This document shows, in pieces, positions 28,122 to 35,123 of a stretch of DNA of 36,001 nt. The notes beneath the pieces were generated by a model. It saw only the letters and a program-made list of their open reading frames with translations, ran no database searches and had not been told where the DNA came from. Location of the stretch: NCBI GenBank assembly GCA_013389105.1, contig JACADZ010000101.1, positions 1-36,001 on the forward strand, read 5' to 3'. Made by a program: the position numbers and the translations under genes. The number at the start of each line of letters is the position of its first letter. The first letter of the stretch is position 1. The DNA is from Parvularculaceae bacterium. GTDB lineage: Bacteria > Pseudomonadota > Alphaproteobacteria > Caulobacterales > Parvularculaceae.

Positions 28122-28780
28122 GAGGACATCTCCCTGGAAAAGCGCGCCGCCTCAAGAATGGCGGCCTCGAGTTCTTGCGGCGGCAGCGCGCCGGAAAAGC
28201 CGCGCCGCTCATTGACGATGAAGGTGGGCACGCCGGAAACGCCGGCGGCGCATAGGCCTTTGGCGTCGGCTGCGGTTTCAGCCAGCTTCTCGCCCGATTC
28301 CATCCGTAGACGGAATGAACTGCCGTCCAGCCCCGCTGATTCGGCGATGGCGGCGAGCGCGCCGATATCGCCGATCGGCGCGTCATGGAGCCAATAGGCG
28401 TCATAGAGCGCGCGGGCGTAAGGAATCGCCGCGCCCTCCGTCGCTGCAAGGCGCATGGCCTGATGCGCCTTCAAGGTGTTCGGCAGACGGGTCGGAACCC
28501 CGGGATCGAAGTCAAAACCCGCCCGCCGCGCAGCCTCGGCGATGGCGTTGCGCGAGGCTTCCCGCTGCACGGGGTCGGGAAACCGCAATTGATAGTAGGC
28601 GTTGCGGTCGAGACCTTCTTCGGGCGTGTGCGGGCCGAGCTGGTAGGGCCGCAGGCGCAAGTAGGCGTCGAAGTCTCGCGCGAGGCGTTCATGGGCCTTC
28701 AGCGCCGAACGCAGACCGACATAGCACCAGGGGCAGACCACATCGGTCACCACGTCGATGAGGAGGCGGCGCTGTTCCAT
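28118..28780 (-). CDS. FrnE-like DsbA family oxidoreductase
   Basis: Thioredoxin-fold protein of the DsbA/FrnE group (2-hydroxychromene-2-carboxylate isomerase-like), 220 residues from ATG 28780. The active site is CPWC (C16-C19) in VTDVVCPWCYVG. The insertion domain has LRPYQLGPHTPEEGLD and TLKAHQAMRLAATEG. The cis-proline loop is GVSGVPTFIVNERRGFSGA. There is no signal peptide, so it is probably cytosolic, as for FrnE. A frame extending to 29023 overlaps the VWA gene and begins with non-family residues; it is rejected. It is the first gene of a two-gene unit with the secreted beta-helix protein, an odd partnership. Confidence 0.93.
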   Translation of the reverse strand: MEQRRLLIDVVTDVVCPWCYVGLRSALKAHERLARDFDAYLRLRPYQLGPHTPEEGLDRNAYYQLRFPDPVQREASRNAIAEAARRAGFDFDPGVPTRLPNTLKAHQAMRLAATEGAAIPYARALYDAYWLHDAPIGDIGALAAIAESAGLDGSSFRLRMESGEKLAETAADAKGLCAAGVSGVPTFIVNERRGFSGALPPQELEAAILEAARFSREMSS

Positions 28781-28827
28781 GCGGCCAGCATCGGGCCGCC
28801 CGCCGGCCAATTCAAGGCGGATCGTCG

Positions 28828-30042
28828 CTATTTCGAGAGGCTGAGATTGCGCAACCCCGTGGCGATTTTGGCGAAGACCGCCGCGAGTTCGGCGGCGTTC
28901 GAGGGCTCGAAGTAGTGCCCCGTGCTCGTGCCGCAGTCCTCGAGCAGCTTGCGGACGCCCGGGTCGGTCACGTCGAAGGCGATGGCGTAGACGGTCAGCC
29001 CGTCCTTCTTCGCTTCCTCGCAAAGGCGCGCCGTCAGAGCGTCCGCGCTCGTGGTGTCGGTGCTGTCATGCGTCGGGTAGTCGGGGGCCCGCGTATTCTC
29101 GCCGTCGGTGAGGACGACGAGCGCCTTGACGCCGTTGCGCTTCTTGACTTCCGACATCGCGAGACCCTCGGTGAACGGCGCTTGCGGCGAGAGGATGCGG
29201 CGGCCCCAGGCGACGCCCTCGGCGATATAGGTCCAGCCGTTTCCAATCATCCCGTCGATCGCGTCCAGAATCTCCTCCTTGTCCGTCGTCAACGGCTGGA
29301 TGGCGGAAGGGCAGAGATTGCCGGCGATGGCGGGCACCGCGGTCGCGTAATCGCCGTCTTCCGTGTTCAGCGGATAGTTGCGCGAGCCGACGCAGCCGAC
29401 CCAGCCCGATGGCGCGGCTCCGAGCCATGAAGCCCCTTTATTGGCGGTCCCCACATTCACATACTGGCCGAACGGCACGAGCCCGACCTTGACCTCGGCG
29501 CCTTCGGCCGCGAACAGCGTTTCGACCAAGGCGGAGGCGGACTTCTTGAGGCTGTCGAGCTTGCCGTTTTTGTTCATTGAGCCGGTGTTGTCGAGCGCGA
29601 GCGCCACCTCGACATAGGGCGGCGCGCCCAGCTTGACCTCGGACAGCGCCGAGAGGTCGGCGGTCCTGAAACCGACGGCGCTGACCAGCTTGGTCGGCAT
29701 CTGCGCATCGAGCGTCAGGGAGTAGGTCCCCGCCGCCGCGTCATAGGTCACGTCGAAGCCCGAGACGGCGAGGCCGACGATCGACGCCGTGGCCTTGTCG
29801 AAGATTGCGCGCGCGGCGGCGTCGAGCTCTGCGTCCGACAGGGAGGGGTTTTCGCCGCGCAGCCGGGCGGCGCGAAGGAGAGCCGCGTCGGCGGCTTCTT
29901 GCGTCACGGTGCGCGCATGGATTGTTCTGGCGAAGTCGAGGCCGGCGCCTCCAGCCATGATGAGCGGCAGCAGCAGGATCGCGAACATCAGCGCGATATT
30001 GCCGTTCTGGGCGACGCCGAAGTCGGTAAACGAACGCAACAT
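28828..30042 (-). CDS. TadG-like von Willebrand factor A protein (copy 1)
   Basis: 404 residues from ATG 30042 (GGAG 6 bases upstream). It has a TadE/TadG-type N terminus: a short tail, GNIALMFAILLLPLIMAGGAGLDF as a membrane segment, then an Ala-rich helix starting AADAALLRA. A von Willebrand A domain follows with the MIDAS-type DNTGSM motif (after VEVALALDN), TDGENTRAPDYP, and late AIAFDVTDPGVRKLLEDCGTS. Cysteines in CVGSRNYP, NLCPSAIQPL and CEEAKKDG probably form disulfides outside the membrane. Tad pilus genes usually accompany TadG, but none is seen here. The paralogue follows upstream on the same strand. A CtrA-like motif lies 43 bases upstream. Confidence 0.9.
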   Translation of the reverse strand: MLRSFTDFGVAQNGNIALMFAILLLPLIMAGGAGLDFARTIHARTVTQEAADAALLRAARLRGENPSLSDAELDAAARAIFDKATASIVGLAVSGFDVTYDAAAGTYSLTLDAQMPTKLVSAVGFRTADLSALSEVKLGAPPYVEVALALDNTGSMNKNGKLDSLKKSASALVETLFAAEGAEVKVGLVPFGQYVNVGTANKGASWLGAAPSGWVGCVGSRNYPLNTEDGDYATAVPAIAGNLCPSAIQPLTTDKEEILDAIDGMIGNGWTYIAEGVAWGRRILSPQAPFTEGLAMSEVKKRNGVKALVVLTDGENTRAPDYPTHDSTDTTSADALTARLCEEAKKDGLTVYAIAFDVTDPGVRKLLEDCGTSTGHYFEPSNAAELAAVFAKIATGLRNLSLSK

Positions 30043-30084
30043 GGAAGGCTCCGAAACCATGGAAGGCCGGCGCACGCCGCTTCC

Positions 30085-30100
30085 TTAACAATCGGTTTAC
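30085..30100. promoter_or_regulatory. CtrA-like motif upstream of TadG-like copy 1
   Basis: TTAA (30085-30088), 7 bases, TTTA (30096-30099) followed by C. One base differs from the CtrA consensus TTAA-N7-TTAAC. It stands 43 bases upstream of the chosen start, a suitable place for activation or repression. Not tested. Confidence 0.45.
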
Positions 30101-30127
30101 AGAGCAAGTTTCGCGCCAATAGCGAAA

Positions 30128-30148
30128 AGCGCCCTCGGCGAGGGCGCT
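30128..30148 (-). terminator. Intrinsic terminator after TadG-like copy 2
   Basis: Nine-base perfect stem AGCGCCCTC/GAGGGCGCT with a three-base loop. On the minus strand it is followed by a short T run, 37 bases after the stop of copy 2. This separates copy 2 from copy 1, so the two are probably separate transcription units. Confidence 0.75.
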
Positions 30149-30185
30149 GATTTGGTGTCGTGTCCTCTTTAGAGGCGCCGCCCGG

Positions 30186-31541
30186 TCAGCGTGTAAGCGT
30201 AATGTCCCGGAGACTGCCGGCGATGACGCGGAACGCTTCGGCGAGATCGTCGCCGTTATCCGCGTCGAAGTAGAAATCCGGCGACGTGGCGCAGTCCCGC
30301 AGCAGGCTTTCCGTACCCGCGTCGTTCACCTCGAAGGAAATCGCGTAGACCACGATTTCATCCTTCTTGATTTCCTCGCACAGGCGCGATGTCAGCATGT
30401 CGGCAAGCGTCTTGTTGGAACTTTTGTGGGTCGGATAGTCCGGAGCCCGCGTATTTTCGCCGTCGGTGAGGACGACCAGCGCCTTGACCCCGCCGATCTT
30501 GCGGATCTGCGCAGTCGGCAGGCCTTCGCGGAACGGCGCGCGATTGGACAGAACGTGCCACCCCCACTCGAGCCCGCCGGCGATGTATGTATTGCCGCGC
30601 GCTTCCATCCCCTTGATCTCCTCGAGCACAAGTTCCTTGTCGCTCGTCAAGGGCTGGATCTGGTTGGGGCAGGTGCCGTCATAAACTTCAGGCACGGGCT
30701 TTGAGCTGAAACCTGCGTCGCTGATGTTGTCAGGATAGGAGCGCGACCCGACGCATCCGTTCCACTTGGAGAGCCGCGGCTCCGCGGCGATTTCGGAGTC
30801 GGAGATGACGTCTCTCCGCGACCGAGCCGTGCTTGCCTGCGCCGGGCCCTTCCCCGAGTTGTCAGTTTCGTCGGTCTCGCCCGCCGCGCGTTCGGAGCGC
30901 CCCGAGTCCTTCATCCAGAACCTGGATGCGCCGGCAGCGCCGACGTTCACATATTGAGAGAAGGGCACGAGCGCGACCAAGGAGTCGGTTTCTCCGCCCG
31001 AATAGACCGACTCCACAAGCTCGGCCGCCGCCTTCTTCATCGCCGAGAGCTTGCCGTTGGAGCCCATGGAGCCGGTGTTGTCGAGGACCAGCGCCACCTC
31101 CATGTAGGGCGGCTCGCCGAGCGACACGGCCGAAAGGGTCTTCAGGTCCAGGTTCGAGACGCCGGCGATGCTCATGAGGACGGTCTTGAGACGCGCGTCG
31201 ACGGCGAGGTTGAAGCTGTCGGTCTTGGGATCGAAGTCAGCCTTGAACGAGACAATCTCGATGTTGCTGTTCTTGGCGATCGCGGAGTCGAAGATCCTGC
31301 GCGCCGCGTTGGTCAGTTCCTCGTCGCTCATCCCCGGGTTAATCGTCTTCAGGCGCGAGGCTCTGAGGATGGCCATGTCGGCCGCTTCCTGGATCGTCGA
31401 TCGCGCATCCGACTTCCGCCCGAGGTCGATCGCCATGCCGCCGGCAAGAAGCAGGGGCAACAGCAGCATGGCGAACATCATGCCGACATTCCCGTGTCGG
31501 GCCCGGCCGAAGCTGCGGAAGCAGGAGCGCGATATGGCCAT
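30186..31541 (-). CDS. TadG-like von Willebrand factor A protein (copy 2)
   Basis: Paralogue of the next gene, 451 residues from ATG 31541 (AGAGG 5 bases upstream; earlier in-frame ATG codons at 31562 and 31577 have no such signal). Same plan: GNVGMMFAMLLLPLLLAGGMAIDLG membrane segment, an Ala-rich helix, and a VWA domain with DNTGSM in MEVALVLDNTGSMGSNGK and TDGENTRAPDYP. It differs from copy 1 by an extra polar, Ser/Glu/Arg-rich insertion of roughly 50 residues in the VWA domain (near GRSERAAGETDETD and AQASTARSRRD). The last cysteine pattern CATSPDFYFDADNG also differs. A CtrA-like motif is 52 bases upstream. The role is probably envelope or pilus related, but orphan TadG proteins are not well understood. 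Confidence 0.9.
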   Translation of the reverse strand: MAISRSCFRSFGRARHGNVGMMFAMLLLPLLLAGGMAIDLGRKSDARSTIQEAADMAILRASRLKTINPGMSDEELTNAARRIFDSAIAKNSNIEIVSFKADFDPKTDSFNLAVDARLKTVLMSIAGVSNLDLKTLSAVSLGEPPYMEVALVLDNTGSMGSNGKLSAMKKAAAELVESVYSGGETDSLVALVPFSQYVNVGAAGASRFWMKDSGRSERAAGETDETDNSGKGPAQASTARSRRDVISDSEIAAEPRLSKWNGCVGSRSYPDNISDAGFSSKPVPEVYDGTCPNQIQPLTSDKELVLEEIKGMEARGNTYIAGGLEWGWHVLSNRAPFREGLPTAQIRKIGGVKALVVLTDGENTRAPDYPTHKSSNKTLADMLTSRLCEEIKKDEIVVYAISFEVNDAGTESLLRDCATSPDFYFDADNGDDLAEAFRVIAGSLRDITLTR

Positions 31542-31592
31542 CTGTCCCTCTCGAGACTTCATCCGAATACGCCTCAAATTACGCGCGCCCGC

Positions 31593-31607
31593 TTAACGCC
31601 TCGTTTA
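31593..31607. promoter_or_regulatory. CtrA-like motif upstream of TadG-like copy 2
   Basis: TTAA (31593-31596), 7 bases, TTTA (31604-31607): the same variant and orientation as ahead of copy 1, 52 bases upstream of the start. The repetition at both paralogues strengthens the case for shared cell-cycle control. Confidence 0.45.
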
Positions 31608-31637
31608 GGACCATGATTAATGCGACGGTCGGCCGAC

Positions 31638-31662
31638 AAAAAAAGCGCCCTCCGGGGGCGCT
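31638..31662 (-). terminator. Intrinsic terminator of ctrA
   Basis: Stem AGCGCCC/GGGCGCT (31644-31650 and 31656-31662) with a five-base loop. On the minus strand it is followed by a T7 run, 27 bases after the ctrA stop. A textbook Rho-independent terminator. Confidence 0.85.
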
Positions 31663-31688
31663 CTTTCTGGTCGGTGCGAAAGGAATTT

Positions 31689-32381
31689 TCAGGCGGCTTT
31701 TTCCTGGACCGGATCGCGCAGCACGTAGCCGCGGCCCCAGACCGTCTCGATATAGTGCTGGCCGTTGGTTGCGGCGGCGAGCTTCTTCCTGAGCTTGCAA
31801 ATGAAGACGTCGATGATTTTCAGTTCGGGCTCGTCCATGCCGCCGTAGAGATGGTTAAGGAACATCTCCTTGGTGAGCGTCGTTCCCTTGCGGAGGGAGA
31901 GCAGCTCCAGCATCTGGTATTCCTTGCCGGTCAGGTGGACGCGCTGGCCCGAGACTTCGACCGTCTTGGCGTCGAGATTGACGACAAGGTCGCCGGTGGT
32001 GATGACCGACTGCGAATGGCCTTTCGAGCGGCGAACGATCGCATGAATCCGCGCGACCAGCTCATCCTTGTGGAAGGGCTTCGTCATGTAGTCGTCGGCC
32101 CCGAAGCCCAATCCGCGCACCTTGGTTTCGATGTCGCCCTGGCCGGTGAGGATCAGGATCGGCGTGTTGACCTTTGCGACGCGCAGCTGCTTCAGCACGT
32201 CAAAGCCGGTCATGTCGGGGAGATTGAGGTCGAGGAGGATGATGTCGTAGTCGTAGACCTTGCCGAGATCGACGCCCTCTTCGCCGAGGTCGGTGGTGTA
32301 GACGTTAAATCCGTCCGACTTCAGCATCAGCTCGATGCTCTGAGCCGTTGCGCCGTCGTCTTCGATCAGAAGCACCCGCAT
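31689..32381 (-). CDS. ctrA: Cell-cycle response regulator CtrA
   Basis: Master cell-cycle regulator of alphaproteobacteria. It is an OmpR-family response regulator, phosphorylated by CckA-ChpT, that controls division, flagellar, pilus and methylation genes. It has 230 residues, the normal length. The receiver domain has D51 as phosphorylation site (ILLDLNLPD) and the acidic pair IEDD near the N terminus. The winged-helix domain follows with [14 protein letters not shown] and [13 protein letters not shown]. The C terminus ends with two alanines (EKAA), the signal used for ClpXP degradation in Caulobacter CtrA. ATG 32381 has AAGGAG 6 bases upstream. A GANTC site lies 23 bases upstream, as in the Caulobacter P1 promoter. 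It is divergent from fliI-fliJ. Confidence 0.98.
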   Translation of the reverse strand: MRVLLIEDDGATAQSIELMLKSDGFNVYTTDLGEEGVDLGKVYDYDIILLDLNLPDMTGFDVLKQLRVAKVNTPILILTGQGDIETKVRGLGFGADDYMTKPFHKDELVARIHAIVRRSKGHSQSVITTGDLVVNLDAKTVEVSGQRVHLTGKEYQMLELLSLRKGTTLTKEMFLNHLYGGMDEPELKIIDVFICKLRKKLAAATNGQHYIETVWGRGYVLRDPVQEKAA

Positions 32382-32403
32382 TTAGTTCTCCTTGGCCCGC
32401 GAG

Positions 32404-32408
32404 GATTC
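32404..32408. promoter_or_regulatory. GANTC methylation site upstream of ctrA
   Basis: GATTC, 23 bases before the ctrA ATG. In Caulobacter a GANTC site in the ctrA P1 promoter makes its transcription depend on the methylation state set by CcrM, which is also encoded in this window. The conserved position is suggestive, but one 5-mer has limited weight. Confidence 0.55.
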
Positions 32409-32446
32409 CCCTTCGCCTCGCGTCATTCGTTGCGACAACCGGATGC

Positions 32447-32474
32447 TAACCTTGATTTGCTTTCACAAAGGTTA
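32447..32474. promoter_or_regulatory. Inverted repeat in the ctrA-fliI intergenic region
   Basis: Arms TAACCTT (32447-32453) and AAGGTTA (32468-32474) are exact reverse complements with 14 bases between, placing the arm centres about two helical turns apart. The right arm continues into GTTAACG, a CtrA half-site (TTTC-N7-TTAAC at 32461-32476). It is 66-93 bases upstream of ctrA. This may be an operator for CtrA itself or another cell-cycle regulator; the binder is not known. Confidence 0.4.
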
Positions 32475-32585
32475 ACGAACATCACGCGACGCGGGGACTT
32501 CGCTTAAGCGCGCCATCAACTTCGTTACGTCGCGCTGCGCAGCGAGGCATCGACTGATTGCGCGGCGTTGATCAAGCCGCAATTT

Positions 32586-32590
32586 GACTC
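32586..32590. promoter_or_regulatory. GANTC site upstream of fliI
   Basis: GACTC about 80 bases before the fliI start and 19 bases from the CtrA-like motif at 32609. It could link flagellar export gene expression to methylation state; this is inference. Confidence 0.3.
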
Positions 32591-32608
32591 ATCCTTGCAA
32601 TTTACCAG

Positions 32609-32623
32609 TTTACCCGCGCTTAA
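32609..32623. promoter_or_regulatory. CtrA-like motif upstream of fliI
   Basis: TTTA (32609-32612), 7 bases, TTAA (32620-32623), 47 bases before the fliI ATG. One base from the TTAA-N7-TTAA core, and the same variant as at the TadG-like genes. CtrA control of early flagellar genes is known in Caulobacter. Confidence 0.5.
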
Positions 32624-32669
32624 GGCGCGGCCCGTTAAGACCACGCGCCAGGTCGCACGAGGCGAAGAG

Positions 32670-34007
32670 ATGGCGCCGTCGCACGCGCGCATGAATCCGA
32701 AAGCGGATGATTTCGATCCCGTATCGGTCGAGGGTTCGGTTGAGTCCGTGTCCGGCCTATCGATCGAGATCGCCGATCGCCTCGGCGCGCTCGACATCGG
32801 CGCGCGCGTCGAGATCGAGCGGGCCGGAGACGTCGTGCTGGCCGAAGTCGTCGGCCTCAGGGCCGGGACGGCGCTCGCGCTCCCATTCGGCGGTCTCGCC
32901 GGCGTTCGCCGCGGCGCGCGCGCAAGGTTCCTTCATGATCGCGGCGGCCTGCGCCCCTGTCCCGATTGGCGCGGCCGGGTCGTCAACGGGCTGGGCGCGC
33001 CGATCGACGGCGGCGGACCGCTGAAGCAGGGGCGCCGGCTCATGCGCCTGCGCGCGACGCCGCCGCCGGCGCCGGCCCGAGCTCGTCTCGGGAAGCGGAT
33101 CGATTTCGGCGTGAAGGCGCTGAACGCCTTCGCCGCGGCCCGGGCCGGACAAAGGCTCGGCGTCTTTTCCGCGGCCGGCGTCGGCAAGTCGTCGTTGCTC
33201 TCCATGATCGCCCGCAACGCTGATTTCGACGTGAACGTGATCGCCCTGATCGGCGAACGGGGCCGCGAAGTGCGCGAGTTCATCGAGGATCATCTCGGAA
33301 CTTCGGGACTTGCCAAGTCGGTTGTGGTCGCGGCCACCTCGGACGAGCCGGCGCTCCTGCGCCGGGAGGCGGCGTTCGTCGCCCTGACCGTCGCCGAGTA
33401 TTTCCGCGACCGCGGCGCCCGTGTGCTGTGCCTCATGGACTCGCTATCGCGCGTTGCGGCGGCGCAGCGCGAGATCGGTCTCGCCGCGGGCGAGCCGCCG
33501 ACTGCGCGCGGCTTCACCCCGACCGTCTTCTCGCTGCTGCCTTCGCTCCTTGAGCGCGCGGGTCCGGGACTCGACGACGGGGCCGCCGGCTCGATCACCG
33601 GCGTCTTCTCCGTGCTGGTCGAGGGCGACGACCACGATGAGCCGATTGCGGATGCGGCGCGCGCCATTCTTGACGGCCATGTCGTCCTGAGCCGACGCAT
33701 CGCCGAGAGCGGGCGGTATCCCGCTGTCGACGTGCTAAGGACAATCTCGCGATCGGCGGCCGGCGCCGCCGGCGAACAGGAGACCGCGCTCGTGACGCGG
33801 TTGCGGGCGTCCGAAGCGCTCTTTGAAGACATGCGCGAGATGATCCGCATCGGCGCTTATCGCGCCGGGTCCGACGCGGAGGTCGACAGGGCCGTCGGCC
33901 TGCATCGCCGGCTCGAGGCCTTTCTCCAGCAGGATGTCGGGGCCTGCGTCGGCGTCGCCGACACGTTCGCCGGCCTCGCCGCGCTTGTTGAAACGGAGGC
34001 CGCATGA
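32670..34007 (+). CDS. fliI: Flagellar protein export ATPase FliI
   Basis: Hexameric ATPase of the flagellar type III export apparatus at the inner membrane, related to F1-ATPase beta. ATG 32670 has GAGG 7 bases upstream and gives 445 residues, the usual FliI size; an earlier ATG at 32568 would add 34 non-family residues. Walker A is at about 167-175 (SAAGVGKSS). Walker B is VLCLMDSLSR, and the GERGREVREF catalytic glutamate region follows Walker A. SITGVFSVLVEGDDHDEPIADAARAILDGHVVLSR is the conserved ATPase core. It overlaps fliJ by 4 bases (ATGA). A CtrA-like motif and a GANTC site lie upstream. Confidence 0.97.
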   Translation: MAPSHARMNPKADDFDPVSVEGSVESVSGLSIEIADRLGALDIGARVEIERAGDVVLAEVVGLRAGTALALPFGGLAGVRRGARARFLHDRGGLRPCPDWRGRVVNGLGAPIDGGGPLKQGRRLMRLRATPPPAPARARLGKRIDFGVKALNAFAAARAGQRLGVFSAAGVGKSSLLSMIARNADFDVNVIALIGERGREVREFIEDHLGTSGLAKSVVVAATSDEPALLRREAAFVALTVAEYFRDRGARVLCLMDSLSRVAAAQREIGLAAGEPPTARGFTPTVFSLLPSLLERAGPGLDDGAAGSITGVFSVLVEGDDHDEPIADAARAILDGHVVLSRRIAESGRYPAVDVLRTISRSAAGAAGEQETALVTRLRASEALFEDMREMIRIGAYRAGSDAEVDRAVGLHRRLEAFLQQDVGACVGVADTFAGLAALVETEAA

Positions 34008-34432
34008 CGGTAGCCCGCGAAGATCGCGCTCTCGCGCAGTTGCTGCGCGTCGCAAAGCTTCGCGCCGAGGAGTTCGGTGCAAGGCGCGCTCATCTCGAGG
34101 AAGCGCGACGCGCTGCGGAGAACTCCATCGAGTGGCTGAACCGGGCGGTCGCCGCCGAGGAGCAGGGCGGCGGCGCCGATCCCGAAGCCCTGCGCCAGTT
34201 TCAGCGCTACCTCGCCGGCGCGGAGTTGAAGCGTCGGACGCTCGCCGAGACCCGCGATCGGCTTTCCGCCGAGATCGCGGCGATCTCCGACGCCCTCGCC
34301 GAGGCGGCGCTGGAGGTGAAAAAATTTGAACACCTCATCGGCATGCGCGCCGATGCCGCCGCCCGCGCCGCCAGGAAGCAGGCGGACGCCGCCGCCGACG
34401 AGCGCGCCGTGCAGCGGAAATGCGGCCCTTAA
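34004..34432 (+). CDS. fliJ: Flagellar export protein FliJ-like
   Basis: Small coiled-coil central stalk protein that binds the FliI ring and helps chaperone release in flagellar export. It has 142 residues, almost entirely alpha-helical and charged, as in FliJ. Two long helices (DRALAQLLRVAKLRAEEFGARR and the second from about 75 to 112) are joined by a short turn. Sequence identity within this family is low, so the name rests mainly on size, coiled-coil pattern and its place directly after fliI (ATGA overlap). Confidence 0.88.
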   Translation: MTVAREDRALAQLLRVAKLRAEEFGARRAHLEEARRAAENSIEWLNRAVAAEEQGGGADPEALRQFQRYLAGAELKRRTLAETRDRLSAEIAAISDALAEAALEVKKFEHLIGMRADAAARAARKQADAAADERAVQRKCGP

Positions 34433-34495
34433 GCTGTCATTACGGAAGCGGAATGATCGTTCAATTTCATATCGTTCCCGGTTTGATCGTTTGAC

Positions 34496-34542
34496 TTTCC
34501 CATAATTTCCCGTCAAATCCCGTTAAGTGGGTGTTAATCCCG
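34496..34542 (-). promoter_or_regulatory. Array of MraZ-binding repeats upstream of mraZ
   Basis: On the minus strand a (C/T)GGGA core recurs every 10 bases. The CCC triplets on plus lie at 34499-34501, 34509-34511 and 34519-34521, and again in phase at 34539-34541. MraZ in E. coli and Mycoplasma binds TGGG(A/G)-type repeats with 5 bases between, which is the same 10-base period. This is a likely autoregulatory operator of mraZ-rsmH. A CtrA site overlaps its right part. Confidence 0.75.
34523..34537. promoter_or_regulatory. CtrA box upstream of mraZ
   Basis: TTAA (34523-34526), 7 bases, TTAA (34534-34537): exact core of the CtrA consensus. A third TTAA follows at 34544-34547 after 6 bases. 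It sits 85-115 bases before mraZ and interleaves with the MraZ repeats. CtrA control of division genes is established in Caulobacter. Confidence 0.65.
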
Positions 34543-34637
34543 GTTAAAGCCGGGCGCTCGCGAGTTGGTTTTTCCCGCCTGCCGCCGCCCTCGGGACGTC
34601 GGACGGCGCGGGCGCTTGCCGGAGCCAGGAATTGAAC

Positions 34638-35123
34638 GTGGAGGCGACCAGGTTCAGCGGATCATCGTCGGCGAGCGTCGACGGCAAGAGCCGCATCGTT
34701 CTCCCCGCCGACTTCCGGCGCGTGCTGGAAGGCAAGGGCTGCAATTATTTCTACGCGACCCCTGACCTGCAGCACCCGGAGTTTCTCGAGTGCTTCGGCC
34801 CCGACCACGCGCGCAATCTCGAGGCGCAGCTCGACGAGTTCGATCCTTACGACGAGGACGGCCGCATCCTGCGGGAACTCCTCATTGGACGGATGAAACC
34901 GCTGCCGTTCGATGCGGACGGGCGCTTCGTTCTGCCTGCAGCCTTCAGGGAGAAGGCGCGAATCGACAAGGAGGCCCTGTTCGTGGGGCTCGGCGCGACG
35001 TTCCAGATTCGCGATCGGGCGGCGGGCGAGGCGCGCTCGAAGGATCTAGAAGAGCGCGGCGCCGCCGCAGCGCGCCGGATGACGAGCCACGCCAAGCTGC
35101 GCCGACTGGGGCAACGCGAATGA
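34638..35123 (+). CDS. mraZ: Transcriptional regulator MraZ
   Basis: First gene of the division and cell wall (dcw) cluster. MraZ is an AbrB-fold DNA-binding protein that represses its own operon. It is 161 residues from GTG 34638 (AGGA 7 bases upstream); TTG 34632 with GGAG 7 bases upstream is equally possible and adds two residues. There are two MraZ repeats: the first with VDGKSRIVLPADFRR, the second with DADGRFVLPAAFREKA, the conserved DGR(F/I)xLPAxFR pattern. A loop PDLQHPEFLECFG lies between. The stop overlaps the rsmH start by ATGA. The upstream region holds MraZ repeats and a CtrA box. Confidence 0.96.
   Translation: MEATRFSGSSSASVDGKSRIVLPADFRRVLEGKGCNYFYATPDLQHPEFLECFGPDHARNLEAQLDEFDPYDEDGRILRELLIGRMKPLPFDADGRFVLPAAFREKARIDKEALFVGLGATFQIRDRAAGEARSKDLEERGAAAARRMTSHAKLRRLGQRE

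Noticed and set aside
28781-29023. N-terminal extension of the FrnE-like gene
   Set aside because: It overlaps the VWA gene in another frame and codes for Arg-rich residues unlike the family.
32620-32637. TTAA-N11-TTAA before fliI as a second CtrA box
   Set aside because: The spacing is 11, not 7. The adjacent TTTA-N7-TTAA fits better.
34469-34478. GTTC repeats near 34459-34478 as a third LexA box
   Set aside because: The two GTTC units are 11 bases apart rather than 7.
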